Assembly (NCBI GenBank): GCA_003567115.1
Contig: PXAP01000105.1
Span: 1-10,876, forward strand
Direction: 5' to 3'
Origin: Bacteroidota bacterium
GTDB taxonomy: Bacteria > Bacteroidota > Bacteroidia > Bacteroidales > PUMT01
DNA length: 10,876 nucleotides
The first letter of the stretch is position 1; each line of letters opens with the position of its first letter. This document shows, piece after piece, positions 6,415 to 10,876 of this stretch. The translations under genes and the position numbers were made by a program. The notes under the pieces are model-generated. The model searched no databases. It was given only the letters and a program-made list of their open reading frames with translations, and was not told the DNA's origin.

Positions 6415-6723
6415 ATGGATTTTTCCGTGATTTTTGAATCTTCTTTACTGCAGCCGCTTTTCTGGATGATCATGGGCGGACTGATGATACTGTTTTTCAT
6501 TGGAGCCGGTTTTTGGTTAAAGGATGCCGGCATTTTAATGAACTGGTGGAAATGGGGGCTTTTCACATTGTGGTATATTGCCGTTTACGTTGTAATTGCA
6601 GGGGGATTTACCCTTATCGGGGAACATGAAGTCCGTGCCGGTTTATTTTTCCTCGGGGTATTCGGAACAGTGATGATCATCCTGGGTGCAGGACTTTGGC
6701 GAATTCTCAGGACTAATGGCTGA
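6415..6723 (+). CDS. rdhB: RdhB-like three-helix membrane anchor
   Basis: The 102-residue protein has three hydrophobic segments, about residues 10-32, 43-65 and 74-97. The middle helix starts WWKWGLFTLWYIAVYVVIAG, and the second loop has GEHEVRAG, like the E-x-RA loop between helices 2 and 3 of RdhB proteins. Length, topology and the WWxW start of helix 2 fit RdhB, the inner-membrane anchor that holds RdhA at the outer face. It lies between an RdhA-like Tat protein and a CxxxCP membrane protein, the usual order of these genes. Its stop overlaps the next ATG by 8 bp (6716-6723), which implies translational coupling. It appears intact, unlike its neighbours. Other small three-helix proteins could look alike, so the symbol is provisional. 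Confidence 0.6.
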   Translation: MDFSVIFESSLLQPLFWMIMGGLMILFFIGAGFWLKDAGILMNWWKWGLFTLWYIAVYVVIAGGFTLIGEHEVRAGLFFLGVFGTVMIILGAGLWRILRTNG

Positions 6724-7024
6724 CCAGTTTCCTGAACGGGATGTTATTATAATTGCCGGGATCTTTGTATTGATAGTACTGGCAAACATCATCGGGTCGC
6801 ACAGGCAGACAGCTTCGGAACAACAGCTTGTCGAGTTATTTTTTCCTCCCGGACTGGCACAATACGGGGTGGTCGGGGTATTTTTCCAGTTGACCGGAAG
6901 CAGTATTCTATTTATTATCTTGTTTGTAACGATTGTCCTTTCACTGTTCATCAGGAGGCCGTGGTGCCGTTTTGCCTGTCCCATCGATGGTGTTCTTGCA
7001 TACGTCAGGGCATTACGAAATTAA
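6716..7024 (+). CDS. Short membrane protein with one CxxxCP motif, NosR/RdhC C-terminal-like
   Basis: Starting at the ATG at 6716 the product has 102 residues. It has two membrane segments (about 9-29 and 50-79), and between them TASEQQLVELFFPPGLAQYG. After the second helix comes RRPWC84-RFA-C88-P-IDGVLAYVR, a CxxxCP motif like one of the paired motifs of NosR/RdhC-type membrane iron-sulfur proteins. Full-length members have an FMN-binding domain, about five or six helices and usually two such motifs; this has one and lacks the rest. It is either a truncated rdhC-like gene or a small accessory subunit. A GTG at 6686 in the same frame is less likely because the 8-bp overlap at 6716 is typical of coupled genes. 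Single-cluster ligation would need a second cysteine source, perhaps a dimer. Confidence 0.55.
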   Translation: MADQFPERDVIIIAGIFVLIVLANIIGSHRQTASEQQLVELFFPPGLAQYGVVGVFFQLTGSSILFIILFVTIVLSLFIRRPWCRFACPIDGVLAYVRALRN

Positions 7025-7063
7025 TTTGAATTGAACAAAATCTGAAGAATATATGTAATATAT

Positions 7064-7079
7064 AAAAGCATTTGCTTAG
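7064..7079. promoter_or_regulatory. Operator-like dyad, site 2 (TetR promoter)
   Basis: AAAAGC-attt-GCTTAG has a perfect right arm and a left arm matching in AAGC. It contains the perfect dyad AAGCA-TT-TGCTT. It overlaps the first three bases of the TAnnTTTG box at 7077-7084, an ideal position for autorepression. Confidence 0.7.
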
Positions 7080-7084
7080 ATTTG
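7077..7084 (+). promoter_or_regulatory. Bacteroidota-type -7 promoter element of the TetR gene
   Basis: TAGATTTG is an exact TAnnTTTG match, 15 bp before the ATG at 7100, which would give a very short leader. No good -33 TTTG is present upstream, so the promoter may be weak. The operator-like dyad overlaps it by three bases. Confidence 0.6.
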
Positions 7085-7099
7085 TAAAAAAGTGTTTTT

Positions 7100-7678
7100 A
7101 TGCCAAGGAGCAAGTTATACGATGAGAATACGGTGCTCGAGCATGCGATGCATGTTTTCTGGCAAAATGGATACGAAGCAACTTCGGTACGCCTGCTTGA
7201 GAAAGAGATGGGGATTAACCAGTTTTCGATCTATTCCAGCTTTTCCAGCAAGAAAAAGCTGTTTATCAAATCTATTCGCAAGTATCTCGAGCATGTAAGA
7301 CAAAATGTCTATCACATCCTGCTTCAGGAAAATGCAGGCATGAAAGAACTTGAATTTTTTCTCCTTAAGACTGCTCAAAAAAACAGAGGATCCGAAACAT
7401 CCAGGGGGTGCCTTGTGGTTAACACAGCAGCCGAATTAGGGGGAAGTGATGAAGAGATAGCCGCTGAAGTGAACGGTTATTTTAATTTTATCCGCGATAT
7501 GCTGAAAAAAGTTCTTCAAACCGCGGTTGAAAAAGGTGAAATATCACCGGATACTGATATTGAAAAACAGTCGGCTTTTTTTCTTGGAGTAATGCAGGGT
7601 CTTTCTGTTGCCTCAAAAACAATGGATCCCGGTCAGTTAAATGATTTTGTTTCAATTGCACTGAAGCAAATCAAATAA
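7100..7678 (+). CDS. TetR-family regulator with a single cysteine (NemR-like ligand domain)
   Basis: The 192-residue protein has the TetR DNA-binding domain at about 8-55, including GYEATSVRLLEKEMGINQFS and IYSSFSSKKKLF, the conserved recognition-helix pattern. The C-terminal domain contains SRGCLVVNTAAELG, with C104 as the only cysteine. A cysteine in a GCL segment of this kind is also present in E. coli NemR, where it senses quinones, aldehydes and hypochlorite; that family knowledge supports, but does not prove, electrophile sensing here. The operator-like dyad overlaps its own promoter, and copies lie before the thioredoxin and DsrE genes, so it likely autoregulates and controls these neighbours. 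NemR's operator also has two 6-bp arms spaced by four bases. DNA-binding family is certain; ligand is inferred. Confidence 0.92.
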   Translation: MPRSKLYDENTVLEHAMHVFWQNGYEATSVRLLEKEMGINQFSIYSSFSSKKKLFIKSIRKYLEHVRQNVYHILLQENAGMKELEFFLLKTAQKNRGSETSRGCLVVNTAAELGGSDEEIAAEVNGYFNFIRDMLKKVLQTAVEKGEISPDTDIEKQSAFFLGVMQGLSVASKTMDPGQLNDFVSIALKQIK

Positions 7679-7694
7679 TATTTTTGATATATTA

Positions 7695-7710
7695 CTAAGC
7701 AATTGTTTAG
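7695..7710. promoter_or_regulatory. Operator-like dyad, site 3 (after TetR)
   Basis: CTAAGC-aatt-GTTTAG shares the left arm and centre with the 8619 site. It is 17 bp after the TetR stop and no plus-strand gene of size follows before the toxin gene end at 7863. An ATG at 7783, in the context ATTAATAGTTATGAAAAG, resembles the DsrE gene start (ATGATTGTTATGAAAAC) but stops after six codons. The site therefore appears to have lost its target gene, or it acts as an auxiliary operator. Confidence 0.6.
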
Positions 7711-7862
7711 ATATGAGATCCATTTTACAATAATTATTACTAAAGGAAAAGTATCTTGATGCTATAATAAAAATTAATAGTTATGAAAAGATGCTATAAA
7801 TAGTATAATTGCGGGATTTTTTACTTTCCAAAGTAGATATAACCTTATGGAGTGAATATGTT

Positions 7863-8288
7863 TCAACGGCTGGCAGTTATTGTTTTTATATAGTTTTCGG
7901 GTGTCAATATCCCAATCTCACTTTTTGAATAATCTTTAACATTACGAGTAATAATTACGTCAATAAATCCTGTCCTGTTTGCTGCAGAATTTTGCAGAGC
8001 ATCTTCAAAATCTTTAAAGCCTGAATTCAGGGCTTGCATAACAGTTTCTCTGTCCATAGAAAGGATATCCAGTACTGTCAATAATTTTCGTAACTTTTCA
8101 ATTACCTTTTCGTGCCTGGCAACCTGTCTGAGGAGGTAATAAGTATTACTGCATATAACCGGAGTAATAAAACCTTTTATTTTTCTGGATTCACACAAAG
8201 AGAAAAGTTGTGATGCCTGATCAGAAAAAGGTTTTCTGTCAAAAAAGAAATCAAGTATGACATCGGTGTCAACTAATACATTGTCCAT
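7863..8288 (-). CDS. PIN-domain ribonuclease toxin, VapC-like
   Basis: Starting at the minus-strand ATG at 8288, the product has 141 residues. It begins MDNVLVDTDVILDFFFDR, where D7 and D9 lie in the N-terminal PIN strand, followed by FITPVICSNTYYLLR, and near the C-terminus DFEDALQNSAA and DVIITRNVKDY, the acidic and TRN motifs of PIN nucleases. VapC toxins cleave specific tRNAs or rRNA when freed from antitoxin. The start is only one base after the antitoxin stop (TAG-C-ATG), a tight coupling. An earlier in-frame ATG at 8339 would overlap the antitoxin and add 17 unconserved residues, so I reject it. Pair and family are secure; RNA target is unknown. Confidence 0.88.
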   Translation of the reverse strand: MDNVLVDTDVILDFFFDRKPFSDQASQLFSLCESRKIKGFITPVICSNTYYLLRQVARHEKVIEKLRKLLTVLDILSMDRETVMQALNSGFKDFEDALQNSAANRTGFIDVIITRNVKDYSKSEIGILTPENYIKTITASR

Positions 8289-8289
8289 G

Positions 8290-8538
8290 CTAAAGATATT
8301 TTTCTGATAATCCCCTTGAAAGTTCTTTCTTATAATCAAAATCCTGAGGAGCTTTAAAGGAACCCTTCAATGATTTGACCAATGGAGTAATTTCAATATC
8401 AGGGTTATCCTGTTCTTTTGTTATTACCTTTAAGTAATTTTCAACAATCTCCGATAAACTATTATCTTTCTCCCTGGCATACTTTTTAGCTCTGTCTATT
8501 ACAGTCTTTTCAATTGTTAATGTCAGCTTTGTGTTCAT
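8290..8538 (-). CDS. Ribbon-helix-helix antitoxin of the PIN toxin (DUF6364-like)
   Basis: This 82-residue protein reads MNTKLTLTIEKTVIDRAKKY, followed by AREKDNSLSEIVENYLKVI, which fits a short beta strand and two helices of a ribbon-helix-helix DNA-binding antitoxin of the DUF6364 type. The acidic/hydrophobic tail would cap the toxin. It precedes the PIN gene in one operon and should repress its own promoter, located in the 8539-8687 interval shared with the divergent DsrE gene. The pair is minus-strand between plus-strand genes and lies between two TetR-type operator copies, which suggests later insertion. Confidence 0.82.
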   Translation of the reverse strand: MNTKLTLTIEKTVIDRAKKYAREKDNSLSEIVENYLKVITKEQDNPDIEITPLVKSLKGSFKAPQDFDYKKELSRGLSEKYL

Positions 8539-8618
8539 AACACTTCTTTATTTTTATTAATTAATACGTGTGAATTTCGTAAATATTTTTGAACCGTGCA
8601 AATAATCTTTATATATAT

Positions 8619-8634
8619 CTAAGCAATTGCTTGG
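8619..8634. promoter_or_regulatory. Operator-like dyad, site 4 (before DsrE gene)
   Basis: CTAAGC-aatt-GCTTGG contains the perfect 12-bp dyad AAGCAATTGCTT. It overlaps a TTGG at 8631-8634 that could be the -33 element of a promoter whose -7 region is near TATATTTTG (8652-8660). Repression by occlusion is plausible. It lies in the divergent region with the antitoxin gene. Confidence 0.7.
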
Positions 8635-8687
8635 TATTTAAAATATTATTTTATATTTTGCACTTTATATATAATAAAATGATTGTT

Positions 8688-9149
8688 ATGAAAACAGTAA
8701 TTTTTATGTTGTTTGTGGCATTTTTACATACGGCCACTATTAACTCTTTAACCCCTGGAAATAACCCGGGAGATAACCTGGTAGATAACCCGGCAGAAAA
8801 TCAAACGGATAACCCGGACCAACTAGTTGTGTTGTGGACCAGCGATGATCCTTACGTGGCAGAAAGGGTGGCGTTCATGTACACCCATGCAGCAAAAACT
8901 GCAGGCTGGTTCAGTGAGGTGACTCTTATAATATGGGGCCCTTCAGCCAAACTTGCGGCTGAAAACATACAGGTTCAGGATAAGCTCAAGGCCATGCAGG
9001 AAGATGGGGTGGTGATTGAGGCTTGTATTGTTTGCGCAAATGCATATGAGGTAACCGATATCCTTAAAAATATGGGTTTCGTTGTCAAAGGGATGGGCAG
9101 TCCGCTGACCGGTTACCTCAAAAGTGGAGCTAAAGTACTGACATTCTGA
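8688..9149 (+). CDS. Exported DsrE/DsrF-family protein with a repetitive linker
   Basis: From the ATG at 8688 the product has 153 residues. It has a signal-like start (MKTVIFMLFVAFLHTATINS), a linker of tetrapeptide repeats at about 22-44 (NNPGDNLVDNPAENQTDNPD) and a DsrE-type domain: QLVVLWTSDDPYVAERVAF, TLIIWGPSAKLA, then GVVIEACIVCANAYEV and a glycine-rich end. DsrE proteins carry persulfide or reducing equivalents on cysteines; here Cys residues in the ACIVCANAY segment are candidates. The start at 8589 or 8679 is less likely because the promoter and operator dyad occupy that DNA; MIV-MKTV from 8679 is possible. The linker is coded by a 12-bp periodic repeat (8760-8817). It has no lipobox. 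It would act in the periplasm, unlike the cytoplasmic sulfur-relay DsrE. Confidence 0.78.
   Translation: MKTVIFMLFVAFLHTATINSLTPGNNPGDNLVDNPAENQTDNPDQLVVLWTSDDPYVAERVAFMYTHAAKTAGWFSEVTLIIWGPSAKLAAENIQVQDKLKAMQEDGVVIEACIVCANAYEVTDILKNMGFVVKGMGSPLTGYLKSGAKVLTF
8760..8817 (+). repeat. 12-bp periodic repeat in the DsrE gene
   Basis: Units of the form RATAACCYGG start at 8760, 8772, 8784 and 8808, with a degenerate unit at about 8796, so the period is 12 bp. It encodes tetrapeptides of the type xDNP. This is a minisatellite-like linker that could vary in length between strains. Confidence 0.6.
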
Positions 9150-9239
9150 TTTATCCATAAACGGCGCGTACTGACCGGCGGGGATAACTTCTGTAAATTA
9201 TGAAACCCCGAATAAAACAGTTTTACGGGAAGTTCTGTC

Positions 9240-9353
9240 ATGACAAAAAAAATGAACTACCAGGGGCATAGCCCCGAAGTATCAAATGGAATTTATTATT
9301 TTCGACCCGGAGGGCCGGGGAAGCGAACCAGCAAAGCTGAAGAGATCTGCTAA
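9240..9353 (+). CDS. Possible 37-residue ORF before pgl
   Basis: ATG 9240 to TAA 9351-9353 reads MTKKMNYQGHSPEVSNGIYY, then FRPGGPGKRTSKAEEIC. The composition looks protein-like, but there is no known family and the length is short. A second 23-codon frame from 9200 overlaps it in another register, so this may be debris of an older gene. The surrounding 262-bp spacer shows only a lone CTAAGC half-site at 9350-9355 that lacks the partner arm. Confidence 0.2.
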   Translation: MTKKMNYQGHSPEVSNGIYYFRPGGPGKRTSKAEEIC

Positions 9354-9411
9354 GCCGATTAAACCATTTTGATAAATAAACTAAAGTTTCCTGAGAAATA
9401 TCGTTAATCAC

Positions 9412-10146
9412 ATGAAAACTCCTGTTGTCAGAACTTTTAGTTCTACGGAAGATATAGCAGATCATTTTACCAATATCCTATACCGGGCTGTAGTATCTGC
9501 CGGCCCATATCACAAGGTTTCTGTTGCTCTTTCCGGCGGTTCAACCCCGCGTGCCGTCTATTCATACCTGGCCTCTCTGAAGGGAAACCCTCTGGCCTGG
9601 CATAAAATCCGCCTGTTCTGGGGAGATGAAAGATGTGTTGCCCCGGAAAGCCCTGAAAGCAATTACAGAATGACAAAGGAAAGTCTTCTCGATCACATCG
9701 ATATACCCGAATCCAATGTTTTCAAGATCAAAGGAGAAAGGGAGCCTTTTTCCGAAGCTTACAGTTACGCCGAAACTGTCTCCGGCCTTTTGCCTCATGA
9801 AAACCATATCCCCAAATTTGACCTTGTAATGCTGGGTCTCGGGAAGGACGGACACACAGTCTCGATTTTTCCTGATAATATCCTTCTTTTTCACAGCGAT
9901 AAGCTGTTCGAAGCCACAGAAAATCCTTATAGCGGACAACAGCGCATAACTGCAACCGGAAAATTAATAAATCAGGCTGCAATGGTTGTATTCATTGTTA
10001 CCGGCCGTTTCAAAGCCGGAATCGCAGCAAGCGTGATTGAAAAAAGAGGCGATTGGGAGAAGTATCCTGCTTCACTTGTTCAGCCTGTAAACGGAGAACT
10101 CCTCTGGCTGCTTGATGGTGAGGCTGCCAGTGAACTGGGAAAATGA
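9412..10146 (+). CDS. pgl: 6-phosphogluconolactonase
   Basis: The 244-residue protein matches the DevB/SOL family length and motifs: VSVALSGGSTPRAVYSYL (about 36-53), IRLFWGDERCVAPESPESNY (about 66-85, the GDER motif) and MLGLGKDGHTVSIFPD (about 140-155, the DGHT catalytic loop). It hydrolyses 6-phosphogluconolactone to 6-phosphogluconate in the oxidative pentose phosphate pathway, which makes NADPH in the cytoplasm. No zwf or gnd gene is next to it in this window, so it is separated from the usual partners or they lie outside. NADPH supply could serve the flavin reductase and thiol enzymes nearby, but there is no direct link. Start at ATG 9412 fits the family N-terminus. Confidence 0.93.
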   Translation: MKTPVVRTFSSTEDIADHFTNILYRAVVSAGPYHKVSVALSGGSTPRAVYSYLASLKGNPLAWHKIRLFWGDERCVAPESPESNYRMTKESLLDHIDIPESNVFKIKGEREPFSEAYSYAETVSGLLPHENHIPKFDLVMLGLGKDGHTVSIFPDNILLFHSDKLFEATENPYSGQQRITATGKLINQAAMVVFIVTGRFKAGIAASVIEKRGDWEKYPASLVQPVNGELLWLLDGEAASELGK

Positions 10147-10212
10147 CAGCAATTTGTATTTGCATATTATCTTTCTTTAAGCAGCCTTTATCCACTGCAT
10201 GATTATTGTTAA

Positions 10213-10527
10213 AGGGTTCCGGCGGAACCTGAAATCCTGATCTTACTATGTAAGGACTCAGCGGGAATTTCAGAACGGACATATACCGGTTACAGAAGCG
10301 ACAGGGCCGCTGATTTTCTAATAAGGAAAGGATACGAACGGGTATATAATCTTCAGCACGGTATAATGGAGTGGGATTTATATGACTTGCCGGTGGCTTT
10401 GGATCCTGATGCAAAGCACGATATGGACGACAGGTTCGAACCAGATGAGCTTGCAGATCTGATAAATTCAGAACCGGTCGTATTTGTTGATTCTTACGCT
10501 CCCGGGTTTAACAGGGAGTTCATGTAA
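10213..10527 (+). pseudogene. Broken rhodanese-thioredoxin fusion remnant
   Basis: A frame open from 10213 to TAA 10525-10527 lacks a credible start; the preceding in-frame codon is TAA at 10210-10212. It reads PEILILLCKDSAGISERTYT, then GYRSDRAADFLIRKGYERVY and NLQHGIMEWDLYDLPV, which is the C-terminal half of a rhodanese domain. The usual loop CK-TGYRS is split by an extra 10 residues (DSAGISERTY). The last part, FEPDELADLINSEPVVFVDS then YAPGFNREFM, resembles the start of a thioredoxin domain (VDFYAPWCGPC) without the CxxC. So this looks like a truncated rhodanese-thioredoxin fusion that lost its N-terminus and most of the thioredoxin domain. Good codon use suggests recent decay. The family reading is by eye; a functional short protein from an unusual start cannot be fully excluded. 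Confidence 0.6.
10215..10229 (+). other. GC-rich hairpin after pgl
   Basis: GGTTCC-GGC-GGAACC is a perfect 6-bp stem with a 3-nt loop, about 70 bp after the pgl stop. No T-run follows. It sits at the left end of the rhodanese remnant and may mark a break point or a weak transcript end. Confidence 0.3.
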
Positions 10528-10581
10528 GGTTTTGATGGTTTGACCGACTAATCTAAAAAATTAAACCAAAAAATTGTAATC

Positions 10582-10876
10582 ATGAAAAGGAATGTATTAA
10601 TTATAGCATTAACTTATATGGCTCTGTTTATTTCCGCATCGTGCGAAAAAGAAGACGGATCAACACCTGATGATGCCGACCGGGGCGATCCCGTATCCGG
10701 CGAGTGGCTTATACCGGATAATGAGGTCCTTGAAGGCGGACCCGGGAAAGACGGCATCCCGGCGTTGAGCAACCCGGAATATATATCGCCCGATGAGGCC
10801 ACTTATCTTAACGACCACGATCTTGTCCTTGGATTTTTGAGGAACGGGGAAGCCCGTGCATACCCGCATAATATCC
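10582..10876 (+). CDS. DUF3179-domain lipoprotein, 5' part, cut by window edge
   Basis: The ATG at 10582 opens a frame running off the right edge, with 98 residues visible. It starts with a lipoprotein signal, MKRNVLIIALTYMALFISAS, followed by Cys21 (lipobox SASC). Next come EWLIPDNEVLEGGPGKDGIP and ALSNPEYISPDEA, then DHDLVLGFLRNGEARAYPHN, which match the N-terminal signature of DUF3179 (GGPGKDGIPAL..P and RAYP). The family is exported and its function unknown. It lies 54 bp after the rhodanese remnant. The domain's remaining conserved residues lie beyond the edge. Confidence 0.82.
   Translation, partial: MKRNVLIIALTYMALFISASCEKEDGSTPDDADRGDPVSGEWLIPDNEVLEGGPGKDGIPALSNPEYISPDEATYLNDHDLVLGFLRNGEARAYPHNI

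Noticed and set aside
9350..9355. CTAAGC before pgl as an operator
   Set aside because: Only a half-site; the expected GCTTAG arm four bases later is absent (TAAACC instead).
9150..9411. tRNA or structured RNA in the spacer before pgl
   Set aside because: No cloverleaf arms or CCA-type end could be assembled; the GC-rich patch near 9303-9320 does not pair into an acceptor/T-arm pattern.
10010..10414. 134-residue minus-strand frame over the pgl end and rhodanese remnant
   Set aside because: Composition is not protein-like and it overlaps pgl, which is clearly real, plus a coding-like rhodanese stretch on the plus strand.

Overview
The window looks like a chromosomal segment of a Bacteroidota bacterium, probably a marine or sediment Bacteroidales/Marinilabiliales-type organism. 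That is an inference from moderate-to-low GC, long AT-rich spacers, few clear Shine-Dalgarno sequences, a TAnnTTTG promoter element (7077-7084), a polysaccharide lyase family 8 gene, and protein families typical of the phylum. No rRNA, tRNA, CRISPR array, insertion sequence or phage gene was seen.

Layout. Positions 1-514 (minus) hold the 5' end of an exported PL8 glycosaminoglycan lyase that runs off the left edge. After a 440-bp spacer, 955-2432 (plus) is a three-gene unit: ECF sigma factor, small Hx3Cx2C (ZAS-like) anti-sigma candidate, and a CxxCxxxH peroxidase-related (AhpD-like) protein. Next come a 56-residue membrane protein (2616-2786), a triple-domain rhodanese with one active-site Cys (2841-4157) and an NADPH-dependent FMN reductase (4290-4868).

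After a 457-bp spacer, 5326-7024 (plus) carries a membrane-anchored thioredoxin followed by three genes resembling pieces of a reductive dehalogenase locus: a 152-residue Tat-signal protein like the N-terminus of RdhA but without the corrinoid/FeS core, a three-helix RdhB-like anchor, and a short protein with two membrane segments and one CxxxCP motif like part of a NosR/RdhC-type protein. A single-cysteine TetR regulator follows (7100-7678), then a minus-strand vapBC-type toxin-antitoxin pair (7863-8538) and an exported DsrE-family protein (8688-9149). The right end has 6-phosphogluconolactonase (9412-10146), a broken rhodanese-thioredoxin remnant (10213-10527) and the 5' end of a DUF3179 lipoprotein (10582 to the edge).

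Main observation. A 16-bp dyad, CTAAGC-N4-GCTTAG or a close variant, occurs four times: before the thioredoxin (5204-5219), over the TetR promoter (7064-7079), just after TetR (7695-7710) and before the DsrE gene (8619-8634). This suggests that the TetR protein controls itself, the thioredoxin with the Rdh-like genes, and the DsrE protein as one thiol/electrophile-responsive local regulon. The vapBC pair sits between two of the sites as if inserted later. Sulfur and redox proteins recur throughout (AhpD-like, two rhodaneses, thioredoxin, DsrE, flavin reductase), so the segment may be a persulfide/thiol stress island built around a decayed or repurposed dehalogenase operon.
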